A DNA stretch of 64,000 bases from WHSW01 sp963740055 (GCA_963740055.1 CAVUCL010000005.1:1-64000); one strand, 5' to 3'; shown: positions 1 to 8,381, counted from the first letter of the stretch. The notes: generated by a model from the letters alone, not told the origin. Made by a program: numbers and translations.

Positions 1-6
1 GCCTAG

Positions 7-1173
7 GTGCAGCCCCGCCGCGAGGCTCCTGTCACACTCCCGCCGGTGACGCAGGGCACGGGCGCATCCACCATCCCCCGCGATCTCTCGAAGCTCGAGG
101 GGCAGGCCGCCAAGGTCCTGGCCCCCGAAGCCCTCGCCTACATCCTCGCCGGGGCGGGGGACACGGACACCACGCGCGCCAACGCCGCGGCGTTCCGGCG
201 CTGGAGGATCAATCGGCGCAAGGGTCGCAGGCCGGCGAAGGTCGATCTCTCCACCACCGTCTTGGGCACGCGCATGCCCGCGCCGGTCCTCTTCGCGCCG
301 ATCGGGGTGCAGACGCTCGCGCATCCGGACGGCGACCTCGCCACCGCCCGTGCGGCGGCCGAGCTCGGGCTCACGTACCTGCACTCGACGCAGGGCGCCT
401 ACAAGATGGAGGACGTGGCGGCGGCCAACGGCGACGGCTCGCGCTGGTACCAGCTCTACTGGCCCAATGACGACGAGCTGGCCGTCTCGTTTCTGCGCCG
501 TGCCAAGGCGGCCGGCTACAGCCACCTGGTGATCACGCTCGACACGACGTTGCTCGGCTGGCGGCCGCTCGACCTTGACCGCGGGTACTCGCCCTTCCTC
601 GAGAACAAGGGCATCGCGAACTACACGAGCGACCCGGTCTTCCAGCGCCGGATGCCCGCGCCGGCAGAGGTCGCCCCGATTCCCGCCGGCATCGCGTTCG
701 CGGGCGTCTTTCAGAACCCCGGCCTGAGCTGGGACCAGCTGCCGCTCATCCGCGCGAACTGGGACGGCCCGATCCTGCTCAAGGGGATCCAGAGCCCGCG
801 CGACGCGAAGCTTGCCGTCAAGAACAAGATCGACGGCATCGTCGTCTCCAACCACGGCGGCCGCCAGGTCGACGGGGCGATCCCGTCGCTCGACGCGCTC
901 GGGCCGATCGTCAAGGCGGTCGGCGACAAGATGCCCGTGCTCTTCGACTCCGGGATCCGCACGGGCCGCGACGCCTTCAAGGCGTTGGCGCTCGGCGCCG
1001 ACGCGGTGCTCATCGGCCGGCCGTACATATACGGCCTCGCGCTGGGCGGGCAGAAGGGCGCCCGGATCGTCATGCGGCGCCTCATCCACGAGCTTGAAGA
1101 CGAAGTCCGGAAGGCCGGCCGCCGCAGTCACCGCTCCTTGTCCCGCTCCTCCCTGACCCGCGCGCGCCGATGA
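7..1173 (+). CDS. FMN-dependent alpha-hydroxy-acid dehydrogenase (lactate 2-monooxygenase/LldD family)
   Basis: Predicted flavoenzyme that oxidises an L-2-hydroxy acid such as lactate to the 2-keto acid. The TIM-barrel family motifs are intact: PAPVLFAPIG, WYQLYWP, TLDT near residue 178, the FMN-contacting Lys259 in LLKGI, and the catalytic His283 with Arg286 in SNHGGRQ, followed by the GADAVLIGRPY FMN-phosphate site. An in-frame TAG lies just before the GTG, so the start is forced unless a frameshift hides more; the N-terminus is shorter than the family norm and lacks the YQ.EIY segment present in the next gene. It overlaps that gene by four bases (ATGA). The exact substrate is not determinable. 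Confidence 0.85.
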   Translation: MQPRREAPVTLPPVTQGTGASTIPRDLSKLEGQAAKVLAPEALAYILAGAGDTDTTRANAAAFRRWRINRRKGRRPAKVDLSTTVLGTRMPAPVLFAPIGVQTLAHPDGDLATARAAAELGLTYLHSTQGAYKMEDVAAANGDGSRWYQLYWPNDDELAVSFLRRAKAAGYSHLVITLDTTLLGWRPLDLDRGYSPFLENKGIANYTSDPVFQRRMPAPAEVAPIPAGIAFAGVFQNPGLSWDQLPLIRANWDGPILLKGIQSPRDAKLAVKNKIDGIVVSNHGGRQVDGAIPSLDALGPIVKAVGDKMPVLFDSGIRTGRDAFKALALGADAVLIGRPYIYGLALGGQKGARIVMRRLIHELEDEVRKAGRRSHRSLSRSSLTRARR

Positions 1174-2312
1174 GCCCAGACGCGTCCGAGAGCACTCGTC
1201 GCCAGTTCCTCGAGGGGGCGGTTGTGGCCGCCGCCGCGACCGTCCTCGCGCCACCCGCGCTCGCCGCGGCCCGGTCGGTGCCTGCCTCCGCGCCCGGGCC
1301 GTCGGTCCCGGTCGGCCCGACCGCCCCGTTCGGCAGTTACCAGTCCGAGATCTACGTCAACGGGATGAGCACCGGCACCACGCCGATCTTCACCACGAAC
1401 CTGTCCGACCTCGAGGCCGCCGCCGCGAACGTGCTGCCCGAGGCCGCGCGCCGGCATCTGCTCGCCGAGGCGGGCGGCGCAGCCGCCGTGCGCGCGAACG
1501 CGCGGGCGCTGCGAGCGTGGCGGATCGTCCCGCGGATGTTCATCGACCGTGCCGAGCGCGACCTCAGCACGACTGTGCTCGGCGTCGCGATGCCGGCTCC
1601 GGTGATCCTCGGCCCGGTCGGAGACCAGGCCCTGGCGCACCCCGACGGCGAGACGGCAAGCGCCCGGGCGGCGGCGGGCTTGGATCTCACGTATGTCCAC
1701 TCGTCGCTTTCGAGCAAGTCGGTCGAGACCGTCGCCGCAGCCGCGCCCCAGGGCTCGCGGTGGTTCGGCCTGGACTGGCCGGACGCAAATGGTCCCGACC
1801 AAGCGCTGCTCCTGCGCGCGCAACTGGCTGGGTGCACCCACCTCGTGCTCTCACCGCCGCAGCCCGGGAAGGGCTGGGCGGCGCTTGCGGCGATCCGCGA
1901 GGCCTGGGACGGGCCGATCGTCCTCGGCGGCATCCAGACCGTGCCGGACGCGCGGAAGGCGGTCCGCCGCGGCTTCGACGGCATCGTCGTCTCGAATGAG
2001 CGCGGGCGCCGCGGTTCCCGCCCGGCCGGAACGATCCACGCCCTGCCCAAGATCGCGGACGCGGTCGGCGGCAAGGTCGCCGTCCTGTTCGGCTCGGGCG
2101 TCCGCACGGGGACCGACGTCTACCGGGCGCTGGCCCTGGGGGCCGAGGCCGTCCTCATCGGCCGTCCGTACGTGCACGGCCTGGCGCTCGCAGGAGAGGA
2201 CGGCGTCCGGCACATGCTCCGCACGCTCCTCGCAGAGCTCGAGATCAACCTCGCCATCGCCGGGGTCGCGAACCACCTCGAGCTCGGCCCGAAGGCACTC
2301 GTCCGGGCCTGA
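1170..2312 (+). CDS. Tat-exported paralogue of the FMN alpha-hydroxy-acid dehydrogenase, probable pseudoenzyme
   Basis: A twin-arginine signal (STRRQFLEG, then an Ala-rich core) precedes a recognisable lactate-oxidase barrel, including the YQSEIYVNGM segment. Three things argue against normal catalysis. The active-site SNHGGRQ is replaced by SNERGRR, so Glu277 stands where the catalytic His should be. The FMN-contacting Lys is Gly253 (VLGGI). About 57 residues between HLVL and REAW are missing relative to the upstream copy, removing the lid and TLDT region. The C-terminal GAEAVLIGRPY phosphate site is kept. The gene is translationally coupled to the intact upstream paralogue, so it could act as a partner or binding protein; that role is inference. 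Confidence 0.75.
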   Translation: MSPDASESTRRQFLEGAVVAAAATVLAPPALAAARSVPASAPGPSVPVGPTAPFGSYQSEIYVNGMSTGTTPIFTTNLSDLEAAAANVLPEAARRHLLAEAGGAAAVRANARALRAWRIVPRMFIDRAERDLSTTVLGVAMPAPVILGPVGDQALAHPDGETASARAAAGLDLTYVHSSLSSKSVETVAAAAPQGSRWFGLDWPDANGPDQALLLRAQLAGCTHLVLSPPQPGKGWAALAAIREAWDGPIVLGGIQTVPDARKAVRRGFDGIVVSNERGRRGSRPAGTIHALPKIADAVGGKVAVLFGSGVRTGTDVYRALALGAEAVLIGRPYVHGLALAGEDGVRHMLRTLLAELEINLAIAGVANHLELGPKALVRA

Positions 2313-2319
2313 AGCGGGC

Positions 2320-2351
2320 CTGCCGCGCGGCGTCTGTTTGCCGCCCGGCAG
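2320..2351 (+). terminator. Hairpin after the dehydrogenase pair, possible terminator
   Basis: CTGCCG and CGGCAG pair, followed after one C-C mismatch by GCGGC and GCCGC, around an eight-base loop. It starts eight bases after the stop codon. There is no T-run, so it is either an imperfect terminator or a 3' stabilising hairpin. Confidence 0.4.
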
Positions 2352-2460
2352 AGTCGCGACCGCCTCTGGCGAAGCGGGTCCACGCGACGACGGGATAGCC
2401 TGCTCCAAGTGAGTCGCAACGGACGGAACCGTCATCAGACCGGAGAAGGAGTGAGCAGCG

Positions 2461-3831
2461 ATGGGCAAGTACGCAGTCATTAACCCCGCAACCGGTGAGA
2501 CGGTCAAGGAGTATCCGCAGATGTCGGACTCAGAGCTCGAGGCCGCGCTCGCCGCGGCCGCGGATGCGCACCGCAACTGGGGCCTGAAGAGTTCGACGGC
2601 CGAGCGTGCGTCGATGGTCAAGAAGGTCGCCGACTTCCACACCGAGCGCCGCGAGGAGCTCGCCGAGATCATCGTGCGCGAGATGGGTAAGCCAATGGAG
2701 CAGGCGCTCGGCGAGGTCGACTTCTGCGCCGACATCTACGGCTTCTACGCCGACCGCGCGGACGAGCTCCTTGCGGATGATCCGATCGAGCTGCTCGCCG
2801 GCGATGGCACGGCCGTGGTTCGCAAGTCATCGGTCGGCCCTCTGGTGGGGATCATGCCGTGGAACTTCCCGTACTACCAGGTGGCCCGATTCGCCGCCCC
2901 GAATCTCGTCGTCGGCAACCCGGTGCTGCTGAAGCCGGCGCATCAGTGCCCTGAGTCGGCGGAGGCAATCCTGCAGATGATGGACGACGCCGGCTTCCCT
3001 GAGGGCGCCTACCAGAAGATCCTCGCCTCCAACGAGCAGATCGAGAAGGCGATCGAGGATCCCCGGGTCCGTGGCGTGTCGCTCACGGGTTCCGAGCGCG
3101 CCGGCGCGGCGGTCGCTGAGATCGCGGGGCGCAATCTGAAGAAGGTCGTGCTCGAGCTCGGCGGCTCGGATCCGTTCATCCTGCTTGGCGCCGAGGACCT
3201 GGACGAGGCTGTCGACGCCGCGGTCGCCGGACGGCTCGACAACACGGGCCAGTCCTGCAACGCCGCGAAGCGTTTCATCGTCGTCGACGAGCTCTACGAC
3301 GACTTCCTCGAGAAGTTCAGCGAGAAGATGACCGCCACCAAGCCGGGCGATCCGACCTCGGCTGACGCCGCGATGGGGCCGCTCTCGTCCGACCAGGCTG
3401 CGGAGACCCTGCAGGATCAGCTCGACCGGACGGTCGCCCAGGGGGCGGAGGTCGTCGTCGGCGGCGACCGCGACGGCAACTTCTTCCCGAGCACCGTGCT
3501 GACGGGGATCACGCCCGACAACGACGCCTACCGCGAGGAGTTCTTCGGCCCGGTCGCGAGCGTATACCGCGTCGCCGCAGAGGAGGAGGCGATCGAGCTC
3601 GCCAACGACACCCCGTTCGGGCTCGGCTCATACGTCTTCTCGGACGATCCCGAGCAGGCGGAGCGCGTCGCCAATGCGCTCGAAACCGGGATGGTCTACG
3701 TCAACGGTGTCGGCCTCGACGGCGCGGAGCTGCCGTTCGGCGGCGTCAAACGCTCCGGCTTCGGCCGCGAACTCGGTCGTTACGGAATCGAGGAGTTCGT
3801 CAACAAGAAGCTGATCCGCGTGGTCAAGTAA
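2461..3831 (+). CDS. gabD: NAD(P)-dependent aldehyde dehydrogenase, succinate-semialdehyde dehydrogenase type
   Basis: A 456-residue cytosolic aldehyde dehydrogenase of the usual length for short SSADH enzymes. Seen motifs are the PWNFPYYQ cofactor-channel segment, the SLTGSERAG nucleotide turn, catalytic base Glu232 in LELGGSDPF, nucleophile Cys266 in NTGQSCNAAKRF, and EEFFGPV near the C-terminus. SCNAAKRF and the SSVGPLVGI start resemble GabD1-type enzymes that oxidise succinate semialdehyde to succinate, but the substrate is inferred. A clear AGGAG-type ribosome-binding site precedes the ATG and GATAGCCT upstream could be a -10 element. It stands alone as a transcription unit. Confidence 0.85.
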   Translation: MGKYAVINPATGETVKEYPQMSDSELEAALAAAADAHRNWGLKSSTAERASMVKKVADFHTERREELAEIIVREMGKPMEQALGEVDFCADIYGFYADRADELLADDPIELLAGDGTAVVRKSSVGPLVGIMPWNFPYYQVARFAAPNLVVGNPVLLKPAHQCPESAEAILQMMDDAGFPEGAYQKILASNEQIEKAIEDPRVRGVSLTGSERAGAAVAEIAGRNLKKVVLELGGSDPFILLGAEDLDEAVDAAVAGRLDNTGQSCNAAKRFIVVDELYDDFLEKFSEKMTATKPGDPTSADAAMGPLSSDQAAETLQDQLDRTVAQGAEVVVGGDRDGNFFPSTVLTGITPDNDAYREEFFGPVASVYRVAAEEEAIELANDTPFGLGSYVFSDDPEQAERVANALETGMVYVNGVGLDGAELPFGGVKRSGFGRELGRYGIEEFVNKKLIRVVK

Positions 3832-3887
3832 GCGCGGTCCTGCCGCGACGACCCGGCGCGCACTCCATCGCGAGAGCGAATGACGCT

Positions 3888-4436
<549 letters not shown>

Positions 4437-4653
4437 CCGTCCGGGTTGCTAGGGAATGCGCGGGTCGTCTGCGCCAACCGACAGGTACGTCCGCACCTCA
4501 GGGAAAAGTTGCGCTTCCGGGACGTGAAGCGGTAGTCCGCGTTCAAGTCTTCAGGCGCGCTCGCTCGACAATGCAGAACTCGACGCGGCTGCAGCGACAT
4601 CTGCAACGGGTGCGTTGCGTTCCGACCGGCGTCCGCGCACAACCCGTTTCGGG

Positions 4654-4860
4654 TCAGGCGGACGTGTCGTACTGGCGAACCGTCTTGATGTGGGCGGCGT
4701 TGATCCGACGCTCCCGACCGTCACGGTCTTGCACCCGTATTAACGGGACGCGTCCCGTGCGCAGGTCGCCGATTGCCCGATCAATCTCGTCAACGGTGTC
4801 CTGCACCTCCAACTCGTCGCCGTCAATGAAGTGGATCACCGATTCGAATTGCCCTGCCAC
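4654..4860 (-). CDS. Small conserved-looking protein of unknown function
   Basis: A 68-residue acidic protein with a GTG start. It reads as a real protein rather than a shadow: hydrophobic/acidic alternation (FIDGDELEVQDTVDEIDRAI) then a basic INAAHIKTVRQYDTS tail, with low Arg/Pro compared with the other frames. A TATAGGGT element lies eight bases upstream of the GTG, consistent with a -10 box and a very short or absent leader. No domain is recognised; it may be a small beta-rich regulatory or binding protein. Confidence 0.5.
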   Translation of the reverse strand: MAGQFESVIHFIDGDELEVQDTVDEIDRAIGDLRTGRVPLIRVQDRDGRERRINAAHIKTVRQYDTSA

Positions 4861-4902
4861 GACTCCGACCCTATACCGGGGAAGGAGGTTCAGCGAAAGT
4901 CA

Positions 4903-4926
4903 TCTCAGTTGCTCTCGCAACTGAGA
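4903..4926. repeat. Perfect 10-bp inverted repeat with TCTC loop
   Basis: TCTCAGTTGC and GCAACTGAGA pair perfectly around a four-base loop. It sits at the broken end of the HTH remnant and upstream of the small minus-strand gene. Neither strand has a T-run after it, so an operator or decayed regulatory site is as likely as a terminator. Confidence 0.5.
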
Positions 4927-5008
4927 GACAGCTCGGAAACGATCCGGTGCGCGGCGCGCTCGTGATCCCCACCGCTGCGGCGATGTCGCGCAGGCGGATG
5001 CTGCCCAT
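4905..5008 (-). pseudogene. Remnant of a winged helix-turn-helix regulator
   Basis: From the ATG the frame reads IRLRDIAAAVGIT, the typical first half of a MarR/ArsR-like helix-turn-helix of actinobacterial regulators. The second half, ERAAHRIVSEL, continues in a different frame; restoring one C in ATCAC(C)GAG joins them into the usual IAxxVGITERAAxRIVxEL pattern. The reading then ends at a stop only a few codons later, so the wing and the rest of the protein are missing, and there is no upstream open frame for an N-terminus. Either a decayed gene or an assembly-damaged very short one. Confidence 0.5.
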
Positions 5009-5020
5009 CTCTGGAAATTA

Positions 5021-5032
5021 AATTCATGAATT
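5021..5032. promoter_or_regulatory. AT-rich perfect palindrome AATTCATGAATT, candidate operator
   Basis: A 12-bp perfect palindrome in a roughly 30-base AT-rich island that is conspicuous in this GC-rich sequence. It lies about 80 bases upstream of the start of the two-repeat protein gene and just upstream of the HTH remnant, so it could be the shared operator or promoter region of a former divergent pair. Confidence 0.4.
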
Positions 5033-5054
5033 GTTGATACACTGTGTGTCCAGA

Positions 5055-5094
5055 CAGCGATCTCGCCGCTACATCTGTCCCGGCGGGATCGCTG
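5055..5094 (+). promoter_or_regulatory. Strong 14-bp leader hairpin before the three-gene cassette
   Basis: CAGCGATCTCGCCG pairs with CGGCGGGATCGCTG (13 Watson-Crick pairs plus one T-G) around a 12-base loop. It ends immediately before the purine-rich ribosome-binding site GAGAAGGGA and 15 bases before the ATG. It could control translation or transcript stability, or be a DNA operator. Its position also supports the downstream ATG as the true start rather than an earlier codon inside the hairpin. Confidence 0.55.
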
Positions 5095-5109
5095 AGAAGG
5101 GAACAGCCA

Positions 5110-5625
5110 ATGACCGTCCTCAGCGCGCTGCGCGAGCGAGTCTCGACGAGTGAATCCGTTGCCGGCCCGGCCGGCGATGTAGATGGAGGTCAAGTCGCGA
5201 GAGCCCGACTCCCGTTTGACGGCTATGACCGCCTCGACGCCAGGCAGGTAATCGACGGGCTCTGCGATCACACACAGATCGAGCTCGAGGCGGTCGAGAG
5301 CTATGAACGGTCTCATCAAGACCGACAGCCGGTCGTTGACAAACTTCGCTACATGCGTGGATCCGAGCCGCTCCCCGGCTACGACGCTCTCAACGTCGAG
5401 GAGATCGTGACCGCGCTCAGGGAGGCCGACCCGGCCACGATCAAGAAGGTCCGCTGCTACGAGCGCAAGTTCGCCAATCGCCCCACCGTCCTGGAGGAGG
5501 TCGTCCGCCTCCACCACCGGCGTCTGGCAAGCCAACCTGCGAGCCCCGCGCCCGCCTACCAGCCCATGAGCGCCACGTCCACGCGCCGGGGCGGCGATCA
5601 GCCGGCGAAGAGCGGTCGAGAATGA
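5110..5625 (+). CDS. Two-repeat helical protein (DUF8129-like), function unknown
   Basis: A 171-residue soluble protein built from two copies of a roughly 48-residue helical unit, near residues 35-81 and 87-136. Each unit starts P-x-x-GYD-x-L, continues with a hydrophobic helix and ends with an YER-x-x-x-x-R-x-x-V segment. It resembles an actinobacterial family I associate, from memory, with DUF8129. The C-terminus is a Ser/Pro-rich tail. The ATG was chosen over an upstream in-frame ATG because it follows a good ribosome-binding site and the leader hairpin. Its stop overlaps the next start (ATGA), so it is co-translated with the MpsC-like gene. Confidence 0.7.
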   Translation: MTVLSALRERVSTSESVAGPAGDVDGGQVARARLPFDGYDRLDARQVIDGLCDHTQIELEAVESYERSHQDRQPVVDKLRYMRGSEPLPGYDALNVEEIVTALREADPATIKKVRCYERKFANRPTVLEEVVRLHHRRLASQPASPAPAYQPMSATSTRRGGDQPAKSGRE

Positions 5626-6029
5626 CCGGCTATCCAAGTTTGTCTGCCGAGATGACCAAATCGTTCGTCTCGCTATGGACGCAATACGCCGGCAAGGCGC
5701 CGACCGACGCGCGTACCGAGATCCACGGCAACGTCGTCACCTGCGTGCTCGCTGACGGCGTCGGCGACTTCAACCGGAGCATGATCGCTCCGCAGACCGG
5801 CGACACTGCCGGTGTCCTCGGCAAGCGCACCCCGGCCTCCTACAAACGGGACGCCGTCGCCGCGGTCGTGAGGCTTACGCGTCAGCGCGTAGCCTCGTTC
5901 ATGAGCAGCCACGACAGAGACACGGACGTCGCCACCGAGGTATTCACCCTGGAGCCATCCTTCGGCCGAGGCGCGTCCCGGGCTGTCAGGCGATCCGCAA
6001 ACGGCTCTCTCCCTCCACCGCGGGCCTGA
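5622..6029 (+). CDS. MpsC/DUF2294-family protein
   Basis: A 135-residue protein matching the DUF2294 (MpsC) pattern: an N-terminal helix, then YAGKAPTDAR (the family's YGKGPxxxR), a VVTCVLADG strand, a helix beginning YKRDAVAAVV, and RQRVASFMSSHDRDTDVATEVFTLE, the diagnostic VxxFxSxxxxxxDxxxEVFxLE ending. Family members are linked to a membrane-potential-generating bicarbonate/sodium system in Staphylococcus, but biochemistry is thin and no membrane partner is seen here. A basic, probably disordered tail follows. It overlaps the upstream gene by four bases. Confidence 0.75.
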   Translation: MTGYPSLSAEMTKSFVSLWTQYAGKAPTDARTEIHGNVVTCVLADGVGDFNRSMIAPQTGDTAGVLGKRTPASYKRDAVAAVVRLTRQRVASFMSSHDRDTDVATEVFTLEPSFGRGASRAVRRSANGSLPPPRA

Positions 6030-6044
6030 ACCGGGGACAAAGCG

Positions 6045-6287
6045 ATGGACACGGGTACGACGAAAGCCCCGAGCGAAAGCTTGAACCTCCGCCTCGTCGA
6101 ACTCGAGGCTGAGGCGCGCCATACCCGTGATCGTTACCGGCTCTACCGAGCGAAGGCCTACGGTCCGCGATTGACCAGCGAAGGGCGCCTCCGCGAGCTC
6201 GAGCGACAATCGAAGTTCGCCCAGAGGCGGCTCGACCGAGCGAAGGCCGAGCCGGACCCAATCGCTAAGGCGGGCCTTTCGCGTTGA
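6045..6287 (+). CDS. Small conserved coiled-coil protein, third gene of the cassette
   Basis: An 80-residue, highly charged, almost wholly helical protein. Two heptad-rich segments (LRLVELEAEARHTRDRYRLY and LRELERQSKFAQRRLDRAK) flank a short YGPR turn, giving a predicted antiparallel helical hairpin. The spacing of 15 bases after the MpsC-like gene and a GGGGA ribosome-binding site suggest one operon. No function is known; it is probably a partner or scaffold for the two upstream products. Confidence 0.6.
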   Translation: MDTGTTKAPSESLNLRLVELEAEARHTRDRYRLYRAKAYGPRLTSEGRLRELERQSKFAQRRLDRAKAEPDPIAKAGLSR

Positions 6288-6342
6288 GGGGCGCTTTCAG
6301 CGGGCCCAGCCTTGCCACCAAGCGTCTACAGGCCGAGGCGCG

Positions 6343-7179
6343 TCAGGTGTGTTCGACGATCGCGGCGACGATCGCCTCCCAGTCGGCCCGGTAGAGGCCG
6401 TGGCCCGCGCCTTCGAGGCGCAGCAGCCGGGCATCCGGAATCTCCTCGGCGAGCGCCTCGCCGTGTCCGATCGGGAACATCGGGTCGGCGGTGCCGTGGA
6501 TGACGAGAGTCGGAACCGCGATCGAGGAGACCGGCGGGTAGTCGCCGCCGTCGTCGTGGATCGAGTCGTGGTTCTGGACCGCCGGGTAGTCGCGGGCGCG
6601 CTCGATGTCCCGGCGCACGAGCTCGCGGGCCGCGGCCTCGTCGAACGGCCGCTGGCCCCCCGCGAGCATGCGCTGGTAGCCGACCATGTAGTCGACGACC
6701 GAGTCATCGTCGGACCAGTCCACCCGGGCCGTCGCCACGAAGTTGCCGAACGCCTCCGTCGGGCCTGGGAGCGAGCGGCCAGCCGCCGTCGCAAACGTGG
6801 TGCTGATCAGGACGAGCGAAAGGACGCGCTCGGGGCGATCGAGGGCAAGCTCCTGTGCGAACCCTGCGCCCGCCGAGACCCCCACGATGTGAGCCGCCGG
6901 GATCTCGTGCGCGTCGAGCACGCGGGTCGCGTCGGCCAGCAGGTCGGTTCCGGTGTACCCCGGGCTTCCCACCGGGTAGGTCGTCGACCTGCCGGTGTCG
7001 CGGTGGTCGTACCGGACCACGAACCGGCCGGCCTCGGCGAGCATCCGGCAGAAACCCTCCTCCCACCAGAGCATCGAGCCGCCGATGCCCATGATCAGCA
7101 GGATCGGAGGGTCCGCGGGATCCCCGAACGCCTCGGTGCAGAGCGCGACGTCGTTCGCTTCGACCATTCGTTCAGCCAC
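6343..7179 (-). CDS. Alpha/beta-fold hydrolase
   Basis: A 278-residue hydrolase of the RdmC/aclacinomycin-methylesterase-like type. It has the oxyanion strand LLIMGIGGSMLWW, the RYDHRDTGRS loop, nucleophile Ser in GVSAGAG, acid in HGTADPMFP and catalytic His in GAGHGLY, all in the expected order. No signal peptide, so a cytosolic esterase or hydrolase of unknown substrate. It is divergent from the AIM24 gene with about 90 bases between the starts. The C-terminus ends shortly after the last helix, as expected. Confidence 0.85.
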   Translation of the reverse strand: MAERMVEANDVALCTEAFGDPADPPILLIMGIGGSMLWWEEGFCRMLAEAGRFVVRYDHRDTGRSTTYPVGSPGYTGTDLLADATRVLDAHEIPAAHIVGVSAGAGFAQELALDRPERVLSLVLISTTFATAAGRSLPGPTEAFGNFVATARVDWSDDDSVVDYMVGYQRMLAGGQRPFDEAAARELVRRDIERARDYPAVQNHDSIHDDGGDYPPVSSIAVPTLVIHGTADPMFPIGHGEALAEEIPDARLLRLEGAGHGLYRADWEAIVAAIVEHT

Positions 7180-7270
7180 GGTCGGCCTCCTCAGCTTCGT
7201 TCACCAGAGTGACCGCTGCAACGCCTCGAACTCATCGATCAGTTATGTAGGGTCGTCGGTGAGGTCGCTG

Positions 7271-7945
7271 ATGACGGACATCGACACATCGCTCGCCAAG
7301 TACCAGGAGATCGAGACCGGAGAGGCGTTCACGCTTCAGGGTCCGCGGCTGTTGAAGGTCGAACTCGCTGAGACCTCGGTGATGGCGAAGAACGGGGCCA
7401 TGGTCGCGTACCAGGGGGAGGTTCGGTTCGAGCACAAGGGCGGAGGGCTTGGGCGCCTGCTGAAGAAGGCGGCGACGGGTGAGTCGCTGCGGCTGATGCA
7501 GGCCGAGGGCACGGGCGAGGTGTTCCTCGCTCACCAAGCGATGCTCGTCCACGTCCTGCGCCTCAGCAACGAGTCGATCACGGTGAACGGAGAGAACATC
7601 CTCGCGTTCGAGACCGAGATCGAGTGGGACGTGACGCGGGTGAAGGGAGGCACGGCCGGGGTGCTTGCCGGCGGCCTCTTCAACATCCACCTGCGCGGAA
7701 CCGGGTTGGTCGCGCTCGTCTCGGACGGCGAGCCGGTGAAGCTCGACGTGGGTAGTGCGGCCACGTTTGCGGACCCGCAGGCGGCGATCGCCTGGTCGGG
7801 CGGTGTCTCGACGAGCCTGAAGACCGAGGTCCAAGCGAAGAGCCTGATCGGGATGGGTTCGGGCGAGAGTTTCCAGCTCGGCCTCTCCGGCCAAGGTTGG
7901 GTTTTGGTGCAGCCCTCCGAGGGCCGGCCGATCCAGCGCGCGTAG
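7271..7945 (+). CDS. AIM24/TIGR00266-family protein
   Basis: A 224-residue beta-rich protein of the AIM24 family (TRAP-like fold). Recognisable segments are the LLKVELAETSVMAKNGAMVAYQGEV start, FEHKGGGLGRLLKK, NGENILAFE, and the repeated glycine-rich turns GTAGVLAGGLFN, WSGGVSTSLKTEV and GSGESFQLGLSGQGWVLVQP. The function in bacteria is unknown; the family also includes a mitochondrial inner-membrane biogenesis factor. ATG 7271 was chosen because it opens the conserved region. TATGTAGGGT 17-25 bases upstream is a likely -10 element. One base is shared with the SRPBCC gene. Confidence 0.85.
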   Translation: MTDIDTSLAKYQEIETGEAFTLQGPRLLKVELAETSVMAKNGAMVAYQGEVRFEHKGGGLGRLLKKAATGESLRLMQAEGTGEVFLAHQAMLVHVLRLSNESITVNGENILAFETEIEWDVTRVKGGTAGVLAGGLFNIHLRGTGLVALVSDGEPVKLDVGSAATFADPQAAIAWSGGVSTSLKTEVQAKSLIGMGSGESFQLGLSGQGWVLVQPSEGRPIQRA

Positions 7946-8370
7946 TGGAGCTGGTGCGGGTTGTCCCCGGCTCGCCCGCCGTCGTTTTCGCCGCGTTCAG
8001 CGACCCCGACGAGTTGGCCAGGTGGTGGGGGCCGGAGGGATTCAGCGTCCCGAGCGTGGAACTCGACTTTCGGGTCGGAGGCAGCTACCGGATCGAGATG
8101 CAGCCACCCGACGGCGACGCGTTCTACCTTGCGGGGGAGTTTCGCGAGATCGAGCCGGCGGCCCGCCTCGCCTACACCTTCCGATGGGAGGACCCCGATC
8201 CCGACGACGTCGAGAACCAGGTCCGGCTGTCGTTTCGCGATCTGGGCGGGTCGACCGAGATCGCCCTGGCGCAGGGCCCGTTCAAGACCGACGCACGCCG
8301 GCAGCTGCACCGCGACGGCTGGAGCGACAGCTTCGACAAGCTCGAGCAGCTGCTGTCGTCGGAAACCTAG
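7945..8370 (+). CDS. SRPBCC/AHSA1-domain protein
   Basis: A roughly 141-residue START-like protein of the activator-of-Hsp90 (AHSA1) class. The pattern SPAVVFAAFSDPDELARWWGPEGF, then VGGSYRIEM, GEFREIEPAARLAYTFRW and the closing GWSDSFDKLEQLL is typical. Such domains bind hydrophobic ligands; no ligand can be named. The chosen GTG overlaps the last base of the upstream AIM24 stop, implying coupling; an earlier TTG would add a segment that is only the shadow of the AIM24 C-terminus. Confidence 0.8.
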   Translation: MELVRVVPGSPAVVFAAFSDPDELARWWGPEGFSVPSVELDFRVGGSYRIEMQPPDGDAFYLAGEFREIEPAARLAYTFRWEDPDPDDVENQVRLSFRDLGGSTEIALAQGPFKTDARRQLHRDGWSDSFDKLEQLLSSET

Positions 8371-8381
8371 TTGCCCGAGCC

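Noticed and set aside
4571..4924. A 117-codon plus-strand frame between the DHFR-like gene and the cassette
   Set aside because: Ser/Arg-rich translation typical of a shadow frame; the minus strand holds a more protein-like small gene with a plausible promoter.
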